Assembly: GCA_018697195.1 (NCBI GenBank)
Contig: CM031861.1
Span: 3,380,242 to 3,444,241 of the forward strand
Source of the DNA: Certhia americana
Taxonomy: Eukaryota > Chordata > Aves > Passeriformes > Certhiidae
Direction of reading: 5' to 3'
DNA: 64,000 nucleotides
In this document: positions 36,861-48,700 of the stretch, in pieces
Layout: each line of letters begins with the position of its first letter
How positions within the stretch are numbered: position 1 is the stretch's first letter
Translations under genes and position numbers: made by a program
Notes under the pieces: model-generated
The model's input: the letters and a program-made list of their open reading frames with translations, nothing else
Told to the model about the DNA's origin: nothing
Database searches by the model: none

Positions 36861-37694
36861 TTTTATTTTCAGGGATGAGTGAAACATAATACTGCATTTG
36901 CAGAACTGGAACTGTTTTGAATGCAGAAGGGATGAACAGAATATTATCAGGAAATGGCTGGAGTTGTATTTATAGGCAGCTGTGTGTCTCTATGGAAAAA
37001 GATGAGAGGGAAAAGGAGAAGGAAGAATCACCAACATGAGCCTGCGGGAAAGAAATATGAGTATACTGTGCCAGGTCAAGTTCACAGAGGTTACATTCAC
37101 CCAGGAAAGCCTTATATTCCACTTAAACTGTGTTTTGGGACTGTGTCTATCCTCTGTCTACTCGTAGGGAGAGCATTTATTCATTTGTGCTTTGAGAGCA
37201 TTTCTGAACCAAAGGACTCATGAGAGAGATCAGGTGGTGGAAAGAAATCTGTATTTACACATTTCTAATGTCTCAAATGTGCATGCAAAGAAAAGACAGA
37301 AATTTTCTGAAATCAAGAGACTATGATTTTGAACTGAAGTCAGGCTGTGAGTTTCAAGCTCTGACTTCTGTTGAAATTCTTTATTGGGTTCTAACTGTAG
37401 CCACTGAGTTGTTTCTTTATTAATAGAGGTTAAAAGCCAAAATGCCACATGGCAACAAGAAGTTGCTTCTTATTCTTTTTGGTCTGAGTGTGCTGGTGGT
37501 TTGACCTCCAACACCAGCACCCAGAGGGCACAATCAGAGGTGTCTTCTGCTCTGTGACTTAGAGTTTTGGTCCCTTCCTGCAGTGACTTCTGACCAATTC
37601 TCGATTTTAGTGACATTCTCATCTCTCACGCCATGTTTGTATGGGCTGACTTTACATCAGCTGTAATGAGCTAAACATGTGACTGATAAAATAA

Positions 37695-37770
37695 TCATTC
37701 TTTTCTGTGAGTCATACCATATGTTCCTCTTTCTCCACCACCACAATTCTGGTCATTCTTTTCTGTGAGT
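37695..37770 (+). repeat. Short dispersed direct repeat, 58 bp apart
   Basis: The 18-mer tcattcttttctgtgagt occurs at 37695-37712 and again at 37753-37770. It is a local duplication; the intervening 40 bases are not otherwise repeated. Confidence 0.8.
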
Positions 37771-39531
37771 TATTTCGCCTTTCCTGTATGATCCCCTCTA
37801 TGCCCCCAGTTTGTTTTTCCTTGCAGCCATCCGTCTCTTTCCAAACAATGCCTGGTGCTGTCGGGTAGGCTTCCATCACATCTACCTGTATCCTCAGCAA
37901 ATTACTGCAGCCCAGCTTTGCCCATGAAGTGTGTCTGAGTCTTCAAGATCCTCCCCACTTTGGGTACATTCTTCTCTTATTTATTGACATTGGGCTTTGA
38001 TTTCACTTCCAGATTTTAACACCCTTAAAATGAGAGGGTTGCAATATATGGTGATGTGGTTGAATTTATCATGGCAATGTGTATGTTATCAAACCATTTA
38101 GGAACAAGGGATTATTTTAGAAATTAAAAAATGAGAGCCAAAGGTAGCTTATGACTTGGCTAAGCAAGTCTGGGTGAGATCATGGGAGGAGAATGAAACT
38201 TCCTCTGGACATTTTCAGGAATAGAAGTGAACTGCAGCTATAACTAGTAGAATGGATTCAAGGCAGACAATTAAAAACAGGGTGATGAGAAGAAAAACCT
38301 CTGTGGACTTACTATCTTACAAACTAATCTCTGAGAACTCTGTTCTTTGTGTCTTTAAAAGTCTATTTGAACCCAAGCACAATCACACATTAGAGAGAAA
38401 GTGGTGGGAATAACCAAGAAGGGGGTTTCCAGATGAATCTTTGTTTATTTCTTCATTAATCTCGAAGGCAAGGACTTTCTTCAGTTTGTTAGGTGTGCTG
38501 TTAAAATGCTAAATATGAGTGTGTGCATTAATCTAACTATTAATCTGGTATTTTAAACTGGGGAGGGAGGGCAGGACACACCTACTGACTTTTGTCCTTT
38601 CATCCTGTCTTCCCTTGTTCGGTTTTCAGTTCATTGAAGTCTCTAAACAAACATATCTAATGACCACTCCTCAGTTCTAGAGGAATTCACTGAAAGAGAG
38701 CTGTGTTTATCAGTCCTAGTTTAATTCTCTGATAGCAAAGTGAGACACGATCTCACAGCTCAGCCTTGACTAAATAGCCACACTCTGCCAATGTTTAAAT
38801 AAGACAGAGAAATGAGAGGCTGGTTCAGAACAATTTCATTATTTCACATGGACAAAACAGAAAATAAGGGTTTGGGTTTTGTGCTTGGGGTTTTTTCCTG
38901 TACAGAGTAGTGATGAAGTGATTTAAGATCATAATGTACAAAGTTTAGTTAAGGTCGCTGCTGTGCCTCACTGGAGCAAGGATCTCTGTTTTGGCTTCCT
39001 GTGTTAGGGTTGTTTCTGTAAGAATATTTCTCTCTGTCTCTCCTGCCAAATTATTTGCTGGAAATAATATCAGCATAAGATACTAAAAGGTGTTGATTGG
39101 ACTCTTGACTATTGTGGTTCTATCAGGACAGGAAGTGGGATGGAAAGAATTCAGGTTGAAGTCCTTGAACTCCCACATCTCCCCCAGCTGATTTAACTAT
39201 AAAAATTAGCAAGGGGTCCAAGGGAGTTGTCTTAGTGTTGTGAAGCCACATTTTTTCATAAACCAACAGGATAATTAATAAAAATTTTCCAAATTTTCTC
39301 TAAAGCAGAGGTGTTTGCTGTAGCAGCAGCAGAGCTGGCAGTTGGAGAGTTTTAGCTAAAAGCTTGACAAACTAGAGGTAGTGTGACAGTGCCTTAAAGC
39401 CTCTTCCTAACAAAATAAGTTTCTGACAGGATTCCAGTCACTTCTGGACATTTCTGGTCACTTCTCATCTGCTTTTGTTGCACCACTGTGGTGTCGAGGT
39501 GTCTCTGATCAAGACAGACTGAAGAGTTGTG

Positions 39532-39872
39532 GATGTTCAGCCTGGGGAAGAGAAGGCTCCAGAACTCAGAGTCCCTTCAGTGCCTAAAAGGGTTGCAAGA
39601 GAGGGACTTGGAACAGGGGCCTGGAGAGACAGAGCAAGGGGGAATGGCTTCACACAGACAGAGTGGGTTTAGAAGGGATATTTGGTAGAAATTCTTTACT
39701 GTGAGGGTGGTGAGGCCCTGGCACAGGCTGTGAATGCTTCGTCCCTGGAGCGTTCGAGGCCAGGCTGGACAAAGCCCTAAGCAATCAGGTCTACTGGAAG
39801 GTGGCCCAGCCCATGGCAGTGGGGTTGGAATGAGATGATCTTTAAGATCCCAAAGTGTTGTATGATTCTGTG
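39532..39872 (+). repeat. CR1 LINE, 3' portion of about 340 bp
   Basis: The copy runs through the well-known CR1 tail in order: 'gttcagcctggggaagagaa' (39535-39554), an aatggctt(c)aca-type segment, 'aaattctttactgtgagggt' (39689-39708), gtggtgaggccctgg, ttcgaggccaggctgga, ggaaggtggcccagcccat, ggttggaatgagatgatctt, and a tatgattctg end. It is 5'-truncated, as most avian CR1 copies are, and lacks any reverse-transcriptase frame. Moderate divergence suggests an old insertion. Confidence 0.92.
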
Positions 39873-41100
39873 CTGGTTCCCTGAGTCACAGCCAGTGTAG
39901 AGCAGTGATCCACCACCTCCAGCAGCCCCAACATTCAGCTCCAGACTTTCCATCTACATTTGTTTTCACTTTCCTTTTCTTTTTCCCAGTTACTCTTCAC
40001 ATACATTCTTGGCTTCCCTTCATGTCTTACCCTCTCTGTTCTCCAGGGCCCTCCAGAACCAAATAAATGTTTTGTATTGCAGGACAAAGTTTCTCAGGGA
40101 AGATCAATACAACTTCATAGTAAAATCGTGTCTTATTTTCTAATGGTTCTCGGGAATTGTTCTGTTTTTAACCAAGACCAAAGGCCATCCTTAGGTTGGC
40201 CTGCGGCTTGGAAAATTTCAGGCCAAACATCTCAGTTTTGGCAAAGTGATAAATAACTGAACTCATTCCCCCTGCTAATTAGTTCATGACTGTAACACAG
40301 CCATCTCTGAAGCAGTGGGTGTAGCCTGGGGGAGAACAAACACACACAGTGAAACCCAGCAGGGCTGGGGAAGGGATTGCTGGGCCAGGAGCAGCTCTGC
40401 AAGTTTTTGCTCTCCCAGCAGTGCTAGGAAAAGTTAAGGAGTCCTGCAGAGACCCCGGGATTTCTGCGGGGTGGGGAGTGGAGCAGGGAAGCAGTGCTGG
40501 CAGCCCTGATGTAGAGCTCTCAGCACATGGCTGATGAGCTGATCCAGCCAGCAAGGCTTTGCTCACCTGCTGGAAAGGAGAAAAATTGTGGGGTTCTGTT
40601 ACATTTCATGGCTGGGATGATTAAAAGGTTAAATTCTTCTGAAGTAGGATAGGCATGATATTGGGAAACGTTTATGACTTTGCACAGTTGAGCTTTTGTT
40701 TTCTCAGACTTTATTCCTTTAAAAAGGAAAAAAAGAAGAGATAGAGAAAAGCCTAGCTGCTGCTTTAAACTCGTTATCAGTTAGGTATTGGAACCCTAGA
40801 CATGGAGAATTTCAAGCTTTCTGTACTGACAAAGATTACGCCTCAAAAATACGCTACATTTGACCTAAAGCCATAGAAAAAGCTTCCAAAATTGAGAACA
40901 CTAAAATTAAGTGTGTAGTCAAATGAAAGTGTATAATATTACACAAAGAAAAATTTAAAGTTTAGAATTTTAAAATATAGTAATATATGTGTAACAAAAT
41001 AAAGAGATTAAAATGTAAATCAGTTCTTCTTCACAAGTAATTTTATATAATTAGTTTAAAAAAAATCCACAGTACAAAACATAAGTAATTAAGTTAAAAA

Positions 41101-41330
41101 TAAATTACCATTTCATAATTAAATAATTTAAACTTTAAAAAAACTTAAAAGCATAACTCTATACTCCATTTCTACTCTGTCAACATATAAAAGCACAATC
41201 AATGAAACTATAACATAAATAAAAAATAATAAACATCCAAATCCAAACAAAAATTCTCTCTCACGCACTTCTAATCCTAACCCTAAAAAAAATCCAAAAA
41301 ACCAAATAAAACAAAAAAATTCTCCTCACT
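41101..41330 (+). other. G-depleted tract (5 G versus 50 C in 230 bp)
   Basis: By direct count, 41101-41330 contains 5 G and 50 C, and is A-rich. The preceding 60 bases have 4 G. Composition returns to normal sharply at 41331, where gttagg begins and then G-rich sequence follows. Runs such as cctaaccctaaaaaaaatcc look as if most G had become A. A telomere-like ctaaccctaa occurs but is not reiterated. It may be a hypermutated insert, a diverged low-complexity remnant or a sequencing artefact. Confidence 0.75.
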
Positions 41331-41589
41331 GTTAGGAATTAGAGAGAGAATGTTGGGTGATGGTTTGGGCAGGCTGGGGTTGGGGAGTGCTTTGAACTGC
41401 AGCAGATGCTCCAGGGCGATTAAACACACAGGATTTCCACCCTTAAAGAAGGGCACAGAAGAGAGCCTCCCTCCTTTCCTGCTGCTAATCGGCCAGAGGA
41501 GAGAAGAATGTGTAAACCAAGGAAGAAAAGATGGTGCCAGTTGTGATGGAGGATGTCAGACCCCAGCAGGATGCCTGCTCGAGTTGCAT

Positions 41590-41990
41590 CGCAATAAATA
41601 ATAAGTGTTTGTTATGCTAATAGTCACTGTTTTCAGTGACATGATTTGCATATGGATCATGTACATGTTAATTACGCTGTGCACATAGCCAGTAATGCAC
41701 ATCTTTGGTCTTCAGCATTTTCCTGTGTAAAATGATGCAGCATGGAAATGAATATTGCAGAGTTTTCACATGCAAATCAATAGGTGATAGAATGAAGAGC
41801 CAGACAGCCCTGAGATAACTAGGAATACCAGGGGCAATTGTGGAAGAAGCCCAGGATTAGTGTCGCTTCTGGCTCTGACAACATCTGTCCTTACACCTGA
41901 TTGTAAAGAAAATAAAATGAAACAAAAGGTTGCATGATAATGCCGTGAGGCATGATAATAATTAACCCCTTGTTGGTTAATTACTAGGTG
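41590..41990. promoter_or_regulatory. Candidate conserved enhancer with octamers and inverted repeats
   Basis: Packed into 400 bases are ttatgctaat (41612-41621), ATTTGCAT (41644-41651), gttaatta (41658), and ATGCAAAT in the opposite orientation (41770-41777). There is also a perfect 7-bp inverted repeat gtcactg/cagtgac (41623-41640, 4-base loop) and a perfect 9-bp inverted repeat taattaacc/ggttaatta (41959-41983, 7-base loop). Octamers are POU-family binding sites. A neural-gene intronic enhancer would fit, but this is inference from motif density alone. Confidence 0.3.
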
Positions 41991-42104
41991 CACCTTGTGA
42001 GCATTGCTGTACTTTTTACTAGAGCACAGAATTTAGTTGTTTTATTCTAAACAGAGGGGATGACCAAACAGGTGGGACCTGGCTCTTTGGAGAGGTGGGA
42101 TAAT

Positions 42105-42109
42105 GTGGG
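42105..42109 (+). other. Target-site duplication GTGGG, left copy
   Basis: The 5 bases immediately before the LTR start TGTTGGA are GTGGG, repeated exactly after its end at 42742-42746. Confidence 0.85.
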
Positions 42110-42741
42110 TGTTGGAGTTCTTCACTCCAACAAGTCTCCCCCCTGACAGGGGAGACCTTTTCAGAAGTCCTTGTTAACCAAAAAGGCAAACTGGACTCTT
42201 GGTTGTTCTCACTCTCCAGGTTGTTTATTATTTTCTGATCAGCAATTTCTGCACACCAGGATTTACACCAGCTTGGCCTGAGGGAGAAAAGACACCAAAA
42301 AGCCTCAAACACACAGAATCAAGGTTCTCTTAAAGATCATTCACCCAATTAGCACCAAGAACAGACATTATTTCTGTATTTCTTCCACTAATTAACTAAA
42401 TCTCTATTCACATGACACTGCAGCAAATTGTGCCCAATGGTCCTGTGTCCCCAACACTGCAGAATATGGAGCAGATGAAGGAGGAAGAAGCCTGAAAACC
42501 ACAAGGATTCTCCATCCTGTCTTCATCTACTTACCATGCTAACAAACCCAAAATCTGAATTTCTCACCCTGTGATAAATTCCATATTATGCTACAATCTA
42601 ATTTACATTCTTGAAAGTTCTGCTACATCCCAGAGCCTAGGAAGCCATTTCCATGGATAAAGGTTAAAAGTAGTGTTTGTCAGAGGGTTTGGATCCTTCA
42701 AAACACGCCAAGAAATATTCTCTGCATGCTGGGTTCCAACA
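42110..42741 (-). mobile_element. Solo endogenous retroviral LTR, 632 bp, antisense
   Basis: The segment begins TGTTGGAG and ends TTCCAACA, so the termini are a 7-bp inverted repeat with the canonical TG...CA. It is flanked by the 5-bp direct repeat GTGGG. On the minus strand a polyadenylation signal AATAAA (complement tttatt, 42224-42229) lies about 115 bases before the 3' end. Strings such as gaggctttttggtgtctttt (minus strand, near 42284-42303) recall avian ERVL-type LTRs. No internal viral sequence is present, so it is a solo LTR left by recombination. A 5-bp duplication fits ERVL-like elements. It lies antisense to NAV2 and is not predicted to interrupt coding. Confidence 0.88.
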
Positions 42742-42746
42742 GTGGG
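42742..42746 (+). other. Target-site duplication GTGGG, right copy
   Basis: GTGGG follows the terminal CCAACA of the LTR and matches 42105-42109 exactly. Confidence 0.85.
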
Positions 42747-45700
42747 CAGAGTTACTCCCTGGAAAAAAATGTTTATATGATTATATGGCATTGCAGACTA
42801 AATATTTAATATGGTTCATAAGGTATATGATAGAAATATGTACCTGTTAGGAAATTGTAAGGATATAATATAAAAGTTCATTACCAGGTTAATTTTTCAG
42901 ATATCAGATAACAATGTCAGGCATGAGATAACAAGGCACAGGCATTTGGAATTAGTCGTTCAGTTTCAAAAGAAAACAACTGTTACATGCAGTAACTCAG
43001 CATGTCAGTATTCAGTTGTTATTGCCATCAGTTTTCCTACATCCTACTGCAATCTAAACCTGTGAATCTTCTGGTCAAGTAGGAGCAAGAGTTATGTTTG
43101 CAAGAAGAGTGTTTTCTCTGTATGTAAGTAATCCTTGAGCAATGGAACTGGTGGAGTGGTTACCAAAAAAAACCCCAAAAAACAGTTGACCTTTTGCTAA
43201 AAGCAAGTCTGCCAGCTGAATTCTTCTCCAGTCCAACATCTGTGAAGCTGATGATAGCTCTCTGAAATGAATGACCATTCTCAGGTGATTTTCAGCTACA
43301 ATTTTATTACGGCTTAGCTGAGGTCAGAAGTTCACCTGGGCCAGTTGTGATTACCACAGGTGTTTATGAGATAAGGAGTTTCATGGAGGACACACTTCTA
43401 ATCAGCTGCAGTTTTTAAATATTACTTCTAATTTAGTGCCTTATCATTCACACTTGGACTTTTTTGCTGCTTAATTAAGGATTTCTATTTTGTTTCTAGA
43501 ACAATGAGCTCTAGTCCATAAGAGCTGTCAGCATTTTAAACAATACCCCAGAGCTAGGAGAAGCTTTTGGCTGAAGGTATGCACTGGTTAAAGTTGCTGT
43601 CTTGGAGCTAAGTGGTTTGATTCAGTTAATTTTGTGTCAGGAAGATTATAAATCTAAAAGAACCTTAGTTTACATAACCAGGCATACATTACAGTGGCAG
43701 CGAGGGGAAATGTCCAAAATTCTGTATTGCATTAAGAGTCTACTGTGAATTTGGAAATGGCAAACTAGTCTATTTGATGGATAGAAACAATAAAAATAAG
43801 AAAAAAACAATTCACATGAAAACGTACATCCAAAAGAGTGGAAATACTTTGCAAGGTAACCTGAGAAGGAGTGATTTCTTTTGGCTCAGATACTGTCTTT
43901 GGAACATCCTAGTGTCATATGGGTGGAGTAGATCCCTTTGTTTTATAAGAAAAAACACAAATGGATTCTTAAAAATGAAGGAGAATAATTTTTTGTTGAA
44001 GTTGAGAGTTTTTGTCTTTGTTCCTTGCAGATTATGCAGTTGAAGTGTTTTTATGGTTGGAATGTTTACAGACTCAGTGATACAGAGGATTTGCAAACAC
44101 TACCAATGATGCTAGCTTGATTTAGTAGTGGTATTTTCATTAGAATAAATGAGTTTACTTTTCTAGTGGGATGTGCAAGCTTTACAACATCCACAGCAAC
44201 AATAAACAACTGTAAATTCAGAGACAGCTCTAATTAGGGGAAGGCTGAAACAATTAAGATGGGTGAACTCTATTGATCATAACTGAACAAGATACATACA
44301 GATGACAGCAGTGGTTTTACAGTGGGTGCCCTGACATGGTTAATGACTGCTGTTGATTTAACAGTAATGATTTTAGTGTTTTATTGGGGGAGTGTGGGTA
44401 GGAAGGTTAAATTAAGTTTTATAGGGCTTCTCATAACCCATATTACAACCACTTGAAGAGCTGCTTGTTCAGCCAGAAATATCTAGTTCTGAAGATATGA
44501 CACTTGGCATATCCTTCTTGGGCCTGAATGCATCCTCTGACACAGAGCCCTCTACCTGCTGGCCAAAATAGAACCTGTAGTTCAAATTTTCTCTCTTTCT
44601 GAGCTGTTCTCTACCTCACTACTCCTAGATGATGATTTGTATAGCTTCTTTCGTATCTGTTTCTGATCTCCACTCTAGTGCTTGTTGACATAGACATGAT
44701 GTAGAAAGCTCAGAACACAAACTGTAAATTGTATATGGACATCTGTCATAGATTCACCCCAAAGAATTTTTTCAGAGTCCTGAGAAAAAGAATTCATGCC
44801 AGCTGCACTTTGTTTATAATTCCTTCTGGTAGGCATCAAACTGAAAATCTCAATGGTTGCAGGAGACAGTTAAGTCTTAGAACATTGTAGCAGTCCCTGT
44901 TACTCTATTCAGCAGTCTAGATTGGAAGAATTACATGTTTTTCCTTAGTCAGTGGCGTGTGTGTTAAAATCTCCCTTGGCAGTGTTATGTTCTTTGGAAA
45001 GAGATTTTTATAGTTTGGAGAAGGGGATAAAGAAAATTGCATTTACAACAATGGGAATGATACATTATTCTTGTGTTTCACCACATTAACTGCACTTTAA
45101 GATCAGATTTTTTTCCATTTTATATCAACTGTTCTTGCTAATGGGCTATTTGTCTTATATATTTTTAGTTGGGTTTGTTTATTTGTTATGTCTGGAAATA
45201 CTAGCATAAAAATCATAGATGCAAAAGCAAATACATTTGTGTATGTTGATAATATTTCTCACTCAAGGAGTGTGAGACTTGGTAGTGTGTTTAAATAAAG
45301 AAACATTTCGGATCATGCAAGTATAGCCCCTGGATGCAGCGTTCATTTGGAATTCCTCTTGGATAGGAATATGCAAGCTAAATTGCTGTTCAGCATCCCC
45401 TATTTTTATTGGAATTTCTCCAGTTCTCTGCCTTTTTTTCTTTCTAGAAAGTGGCCGTTTGTGTTTTTCACTCTGATGTGCTTATTCATTTGAAGTGGGC
45501 ATAGTGAAAAGTATGCCTCACAACTGTGTCAACATAAGTGCTCTGTGGAGGCTACTGGCATTTTTTTAAACAATTTTTGAAGTACATGTTAAAATGTTAT
45601 AAAACCATTTTTAATCATACATCTCACACGCACACAAATAGTCTTTTCTTCTCCCTCAGGCATGCATCTCACCTTGTTGGAGGAAGCTGGGGCATTCCTT

Positions 45701-48700
45701 AATGGTTGCTCAGTGAAAGGCAGCTCCTTGGAGGTGAATGCTAAGTTTATCTCATACTGTGCAATAATTATTAATATTACCCTGTCTTTGAGTTTTCTGG
45801 TCAAATTCAGAGTGTCCTGGGGGTCAGAATCCCCTCTCCCTAAAGGTCTCCTTCCTATGCATTACACTACATGCCCACGCAGCAGCATACCCTGATGGTT
45901 CCTTTTTACTTTCTTCTGTGTGATACCATCCGAGTGATGTAAACAAAACCCCAAAGTATTCCACTCTGCATGTGTTCACTTATAAAAATAAATAAATCCA
46001 CACAGCACCACCATAATGTAATTGTCTGCTCTCAGGAAAGCCTGAGGCAGTGGTTTCTTCCTATGGAGACTGAAGGATGTGAGGAGTTTCAGAGCAGATA
46101 TCCCTCCTCAGTCTGCAAACCCAGTGCCTCTGAAGAATAAGGAGAATTAAAAAACGAAGCTTCATTTTCCATTCCTACTTTTCCTCTCTTCCAAGCTCCC
46201 TTTTGGAACCCCACTGAAAACCCACAGGGTTGTAGCAGCTAGGGTTTGTTTTCTACTATACCTCCTCTTGAGGGTTTGTGTTGCTGCCAGTGTTCCTTTG
46301 ATTTTAGGCAGAAATACCTTCATAGGATTAACAATTACACATGGTTTCAGTAAGTTGGGACTTCTTTGCTGGTTTAGTTTGATTTTTTTTTCAATTTACT
46401 TTAACACAAAGGTAATTTCCTTAGTTGTTACATTGAGTTTTAGCCCTATAGTATCATGTGTAAGAGTTGTAATGGTGCAGCAGAGTGCTGCTGTAGTCCT
46501 CCTTTTGTTTTCTTATGCAGACAATCAATGAAAGTACTCTTTAAAAGGTGGATTTTTGTTCCATGTGCTCTAGTTCAAAGGACAGAAGTGTGTTCAAAAG
46601 TCTGTTCAGAATATGTTTTGGTGTTACACATGTTGTTTGGTTTTGTTGGTTTTTTTTTAATTTAAATAATCTTAATGTCCTTTAGGAGGAAAGAAACGAA
46701 AAAGAAATCTTAAAAGATTGCTGTTGAGATTATTTTAAGACATTGGTTTACCCAGTGGTAATGGAGTCTCTTCCAGGGCAAGATGTGGCAGCTGCCTCAT
46801 GCCACACATTATCCAGCAGGTTCCAAAGACACTGAAGTGGGATGTTTTTACAGCCTATGCTGCTTGTGTTACTTTTATAATCGTTCCACTTATCAAATGC
46901 AGACATTTTATAAGGTCCTAACTGATAGATCTCAGCTACTGAGGAACAAAAATAAAAAGGATTTGATGTGTTGCAGTAAACCTACAATTTTCAGGCATTT
47001 TAGAGTTCTCCAAGAGAGTATTTGAAATGCAGCAAGGTTTGAGCTGCCTTAACCTGGAGTGCAAACCTGTAATTGTGGGTTTAGGCCTTTGCAAAGAAAA
47101 TGGAAGGAGGCATTTCTTTGGTAAGTTTTTTGTTTTGCTGCAAGCAGATTTAGTTCAGTTCTGACCGGGATCCCAGTTGTGCCTGAGGTTAATGGGAATG
47201 GCACAGGGGTGTGGGGGGAAGGAGCAAGGGATTGGAGGTGCAGTGATTTTATGACACTGAGTATTAGGACACTTTGCAGCTTTTTCGAAGCAGCTGTTCT
47301 TTAGGTAAATTAATACGTGGGGTCTCTTTACTTCTCCCCAACTTTAACTGCCATAAAAGAACTTCATGTGAAGCTGTTCACAGCTTATCTCACCCCATTG
47401 CTATGTGAAACTTCTAACACAAACGCTTTTGTACACTGCAGCCATAACACACTAATCTTCTGAACTTCCTGACCCATAAAACTGTGATTATTGCTACATG
47501 TAAAATTCATCTGGAAGTATCCCTCTGTATTTAGCGTTATGGGTATTATGTTGCAAAATCCCTCCTTTGCAGTGGAAGGACTGCCAGGGAAGGGAAGGAC
47601 AATGGAGCTGTAGATGGGTGTGAATCTAGTGCTGTACCTCAGTGTTGTGGATTTGGAGCTGGGGATTCAACAGATGCAGTGTCCTGATTTGTTTTCTTTT
47701 TCCCTAGATTGCAGTTTCAGATTTGATTTTTTTTTTTTTTTTTAATTAGAATATTTCTGGATATTCTTACTTGCCACCAGCAGTGGGTCAGTCACTAATT
47801 TCCTATACAACTGAGGAAATTGAGAAACATCACTTGTGAGAGGTATTTGGAGGAAGATAGGAGGGGTGTTAGGGATGAAAATAAAGCTTTACTGTTGCAG
47901 TTGTGGTTCTGTTAAGTACCTGTCATATCTGAGAGTTATCTGTGCTCATTATTCAGCAGTTAGAATAAGGAATGAGAAGGAGTTTGCAGGATTCTTTGAT
48001 AAAGGATAGCAGTTAAAATGCACCAAAGGCAAAAAAGGAGTAGTAACAGCCCATGAGGATCTTTTCCCTCTTTCTTTATAGGTAATACATAGCTTTCTTT
48101 TTAAAAAGCCATGTGATTCTTGTCTGATCTTCAGCAAAGATAGTGACATCAGCAACTTTGCATTTGTACACCTGCACATCACAAAGGGGGTGGGTTGGCA
48201 GCACTCTAAGGTGCAGATGAATCAAAAAGCACAAGAGTCATGTTTCTACCTTTTTTTCATAAAACATAATACAGGTAATCATCCAGCTGAAAAAAAAAAA
48301 TCTAAAAATTTTTTAAATCAAGACCTTTTTAATTTTGAACCACAATCGTTTTTGTTGAATGATGCTTTTCCCAAGCCACTTTTATTATTAGCATTGTTCT
48401 AAATTGCAAGTTGTCACATCCACCAGCCTCTAAATTACCCGTCCTCTGTGTTGCCATAGTTACACAGTAGCCACTAAAATACAGACTCCAGCCTAGAAAG
48501 GCAAGCTCAGACTGCGACTCATTTATTTGAAGGTTTTGGCAGCAGAATATCTCCACAAAGTCTTTGTGTTATAACCTTTGAATTCTTGCATTTTAACTCT
48601 TTCAGCCGGCATTACAGTGTTGTGCTAAAAGGCGTGTTTTATTTAAGACAAGGGTACTCCAGCAGAGTTAATAAATGTATAATGGTTTTGTTGACTTTTC

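Noticed and set aside
41271..41286. Telomere-like ctaatcctaaccctaa
   Set aside because: Fewer than three degenerate units, with no array; better explained by the A/C-rich composition of the tract.
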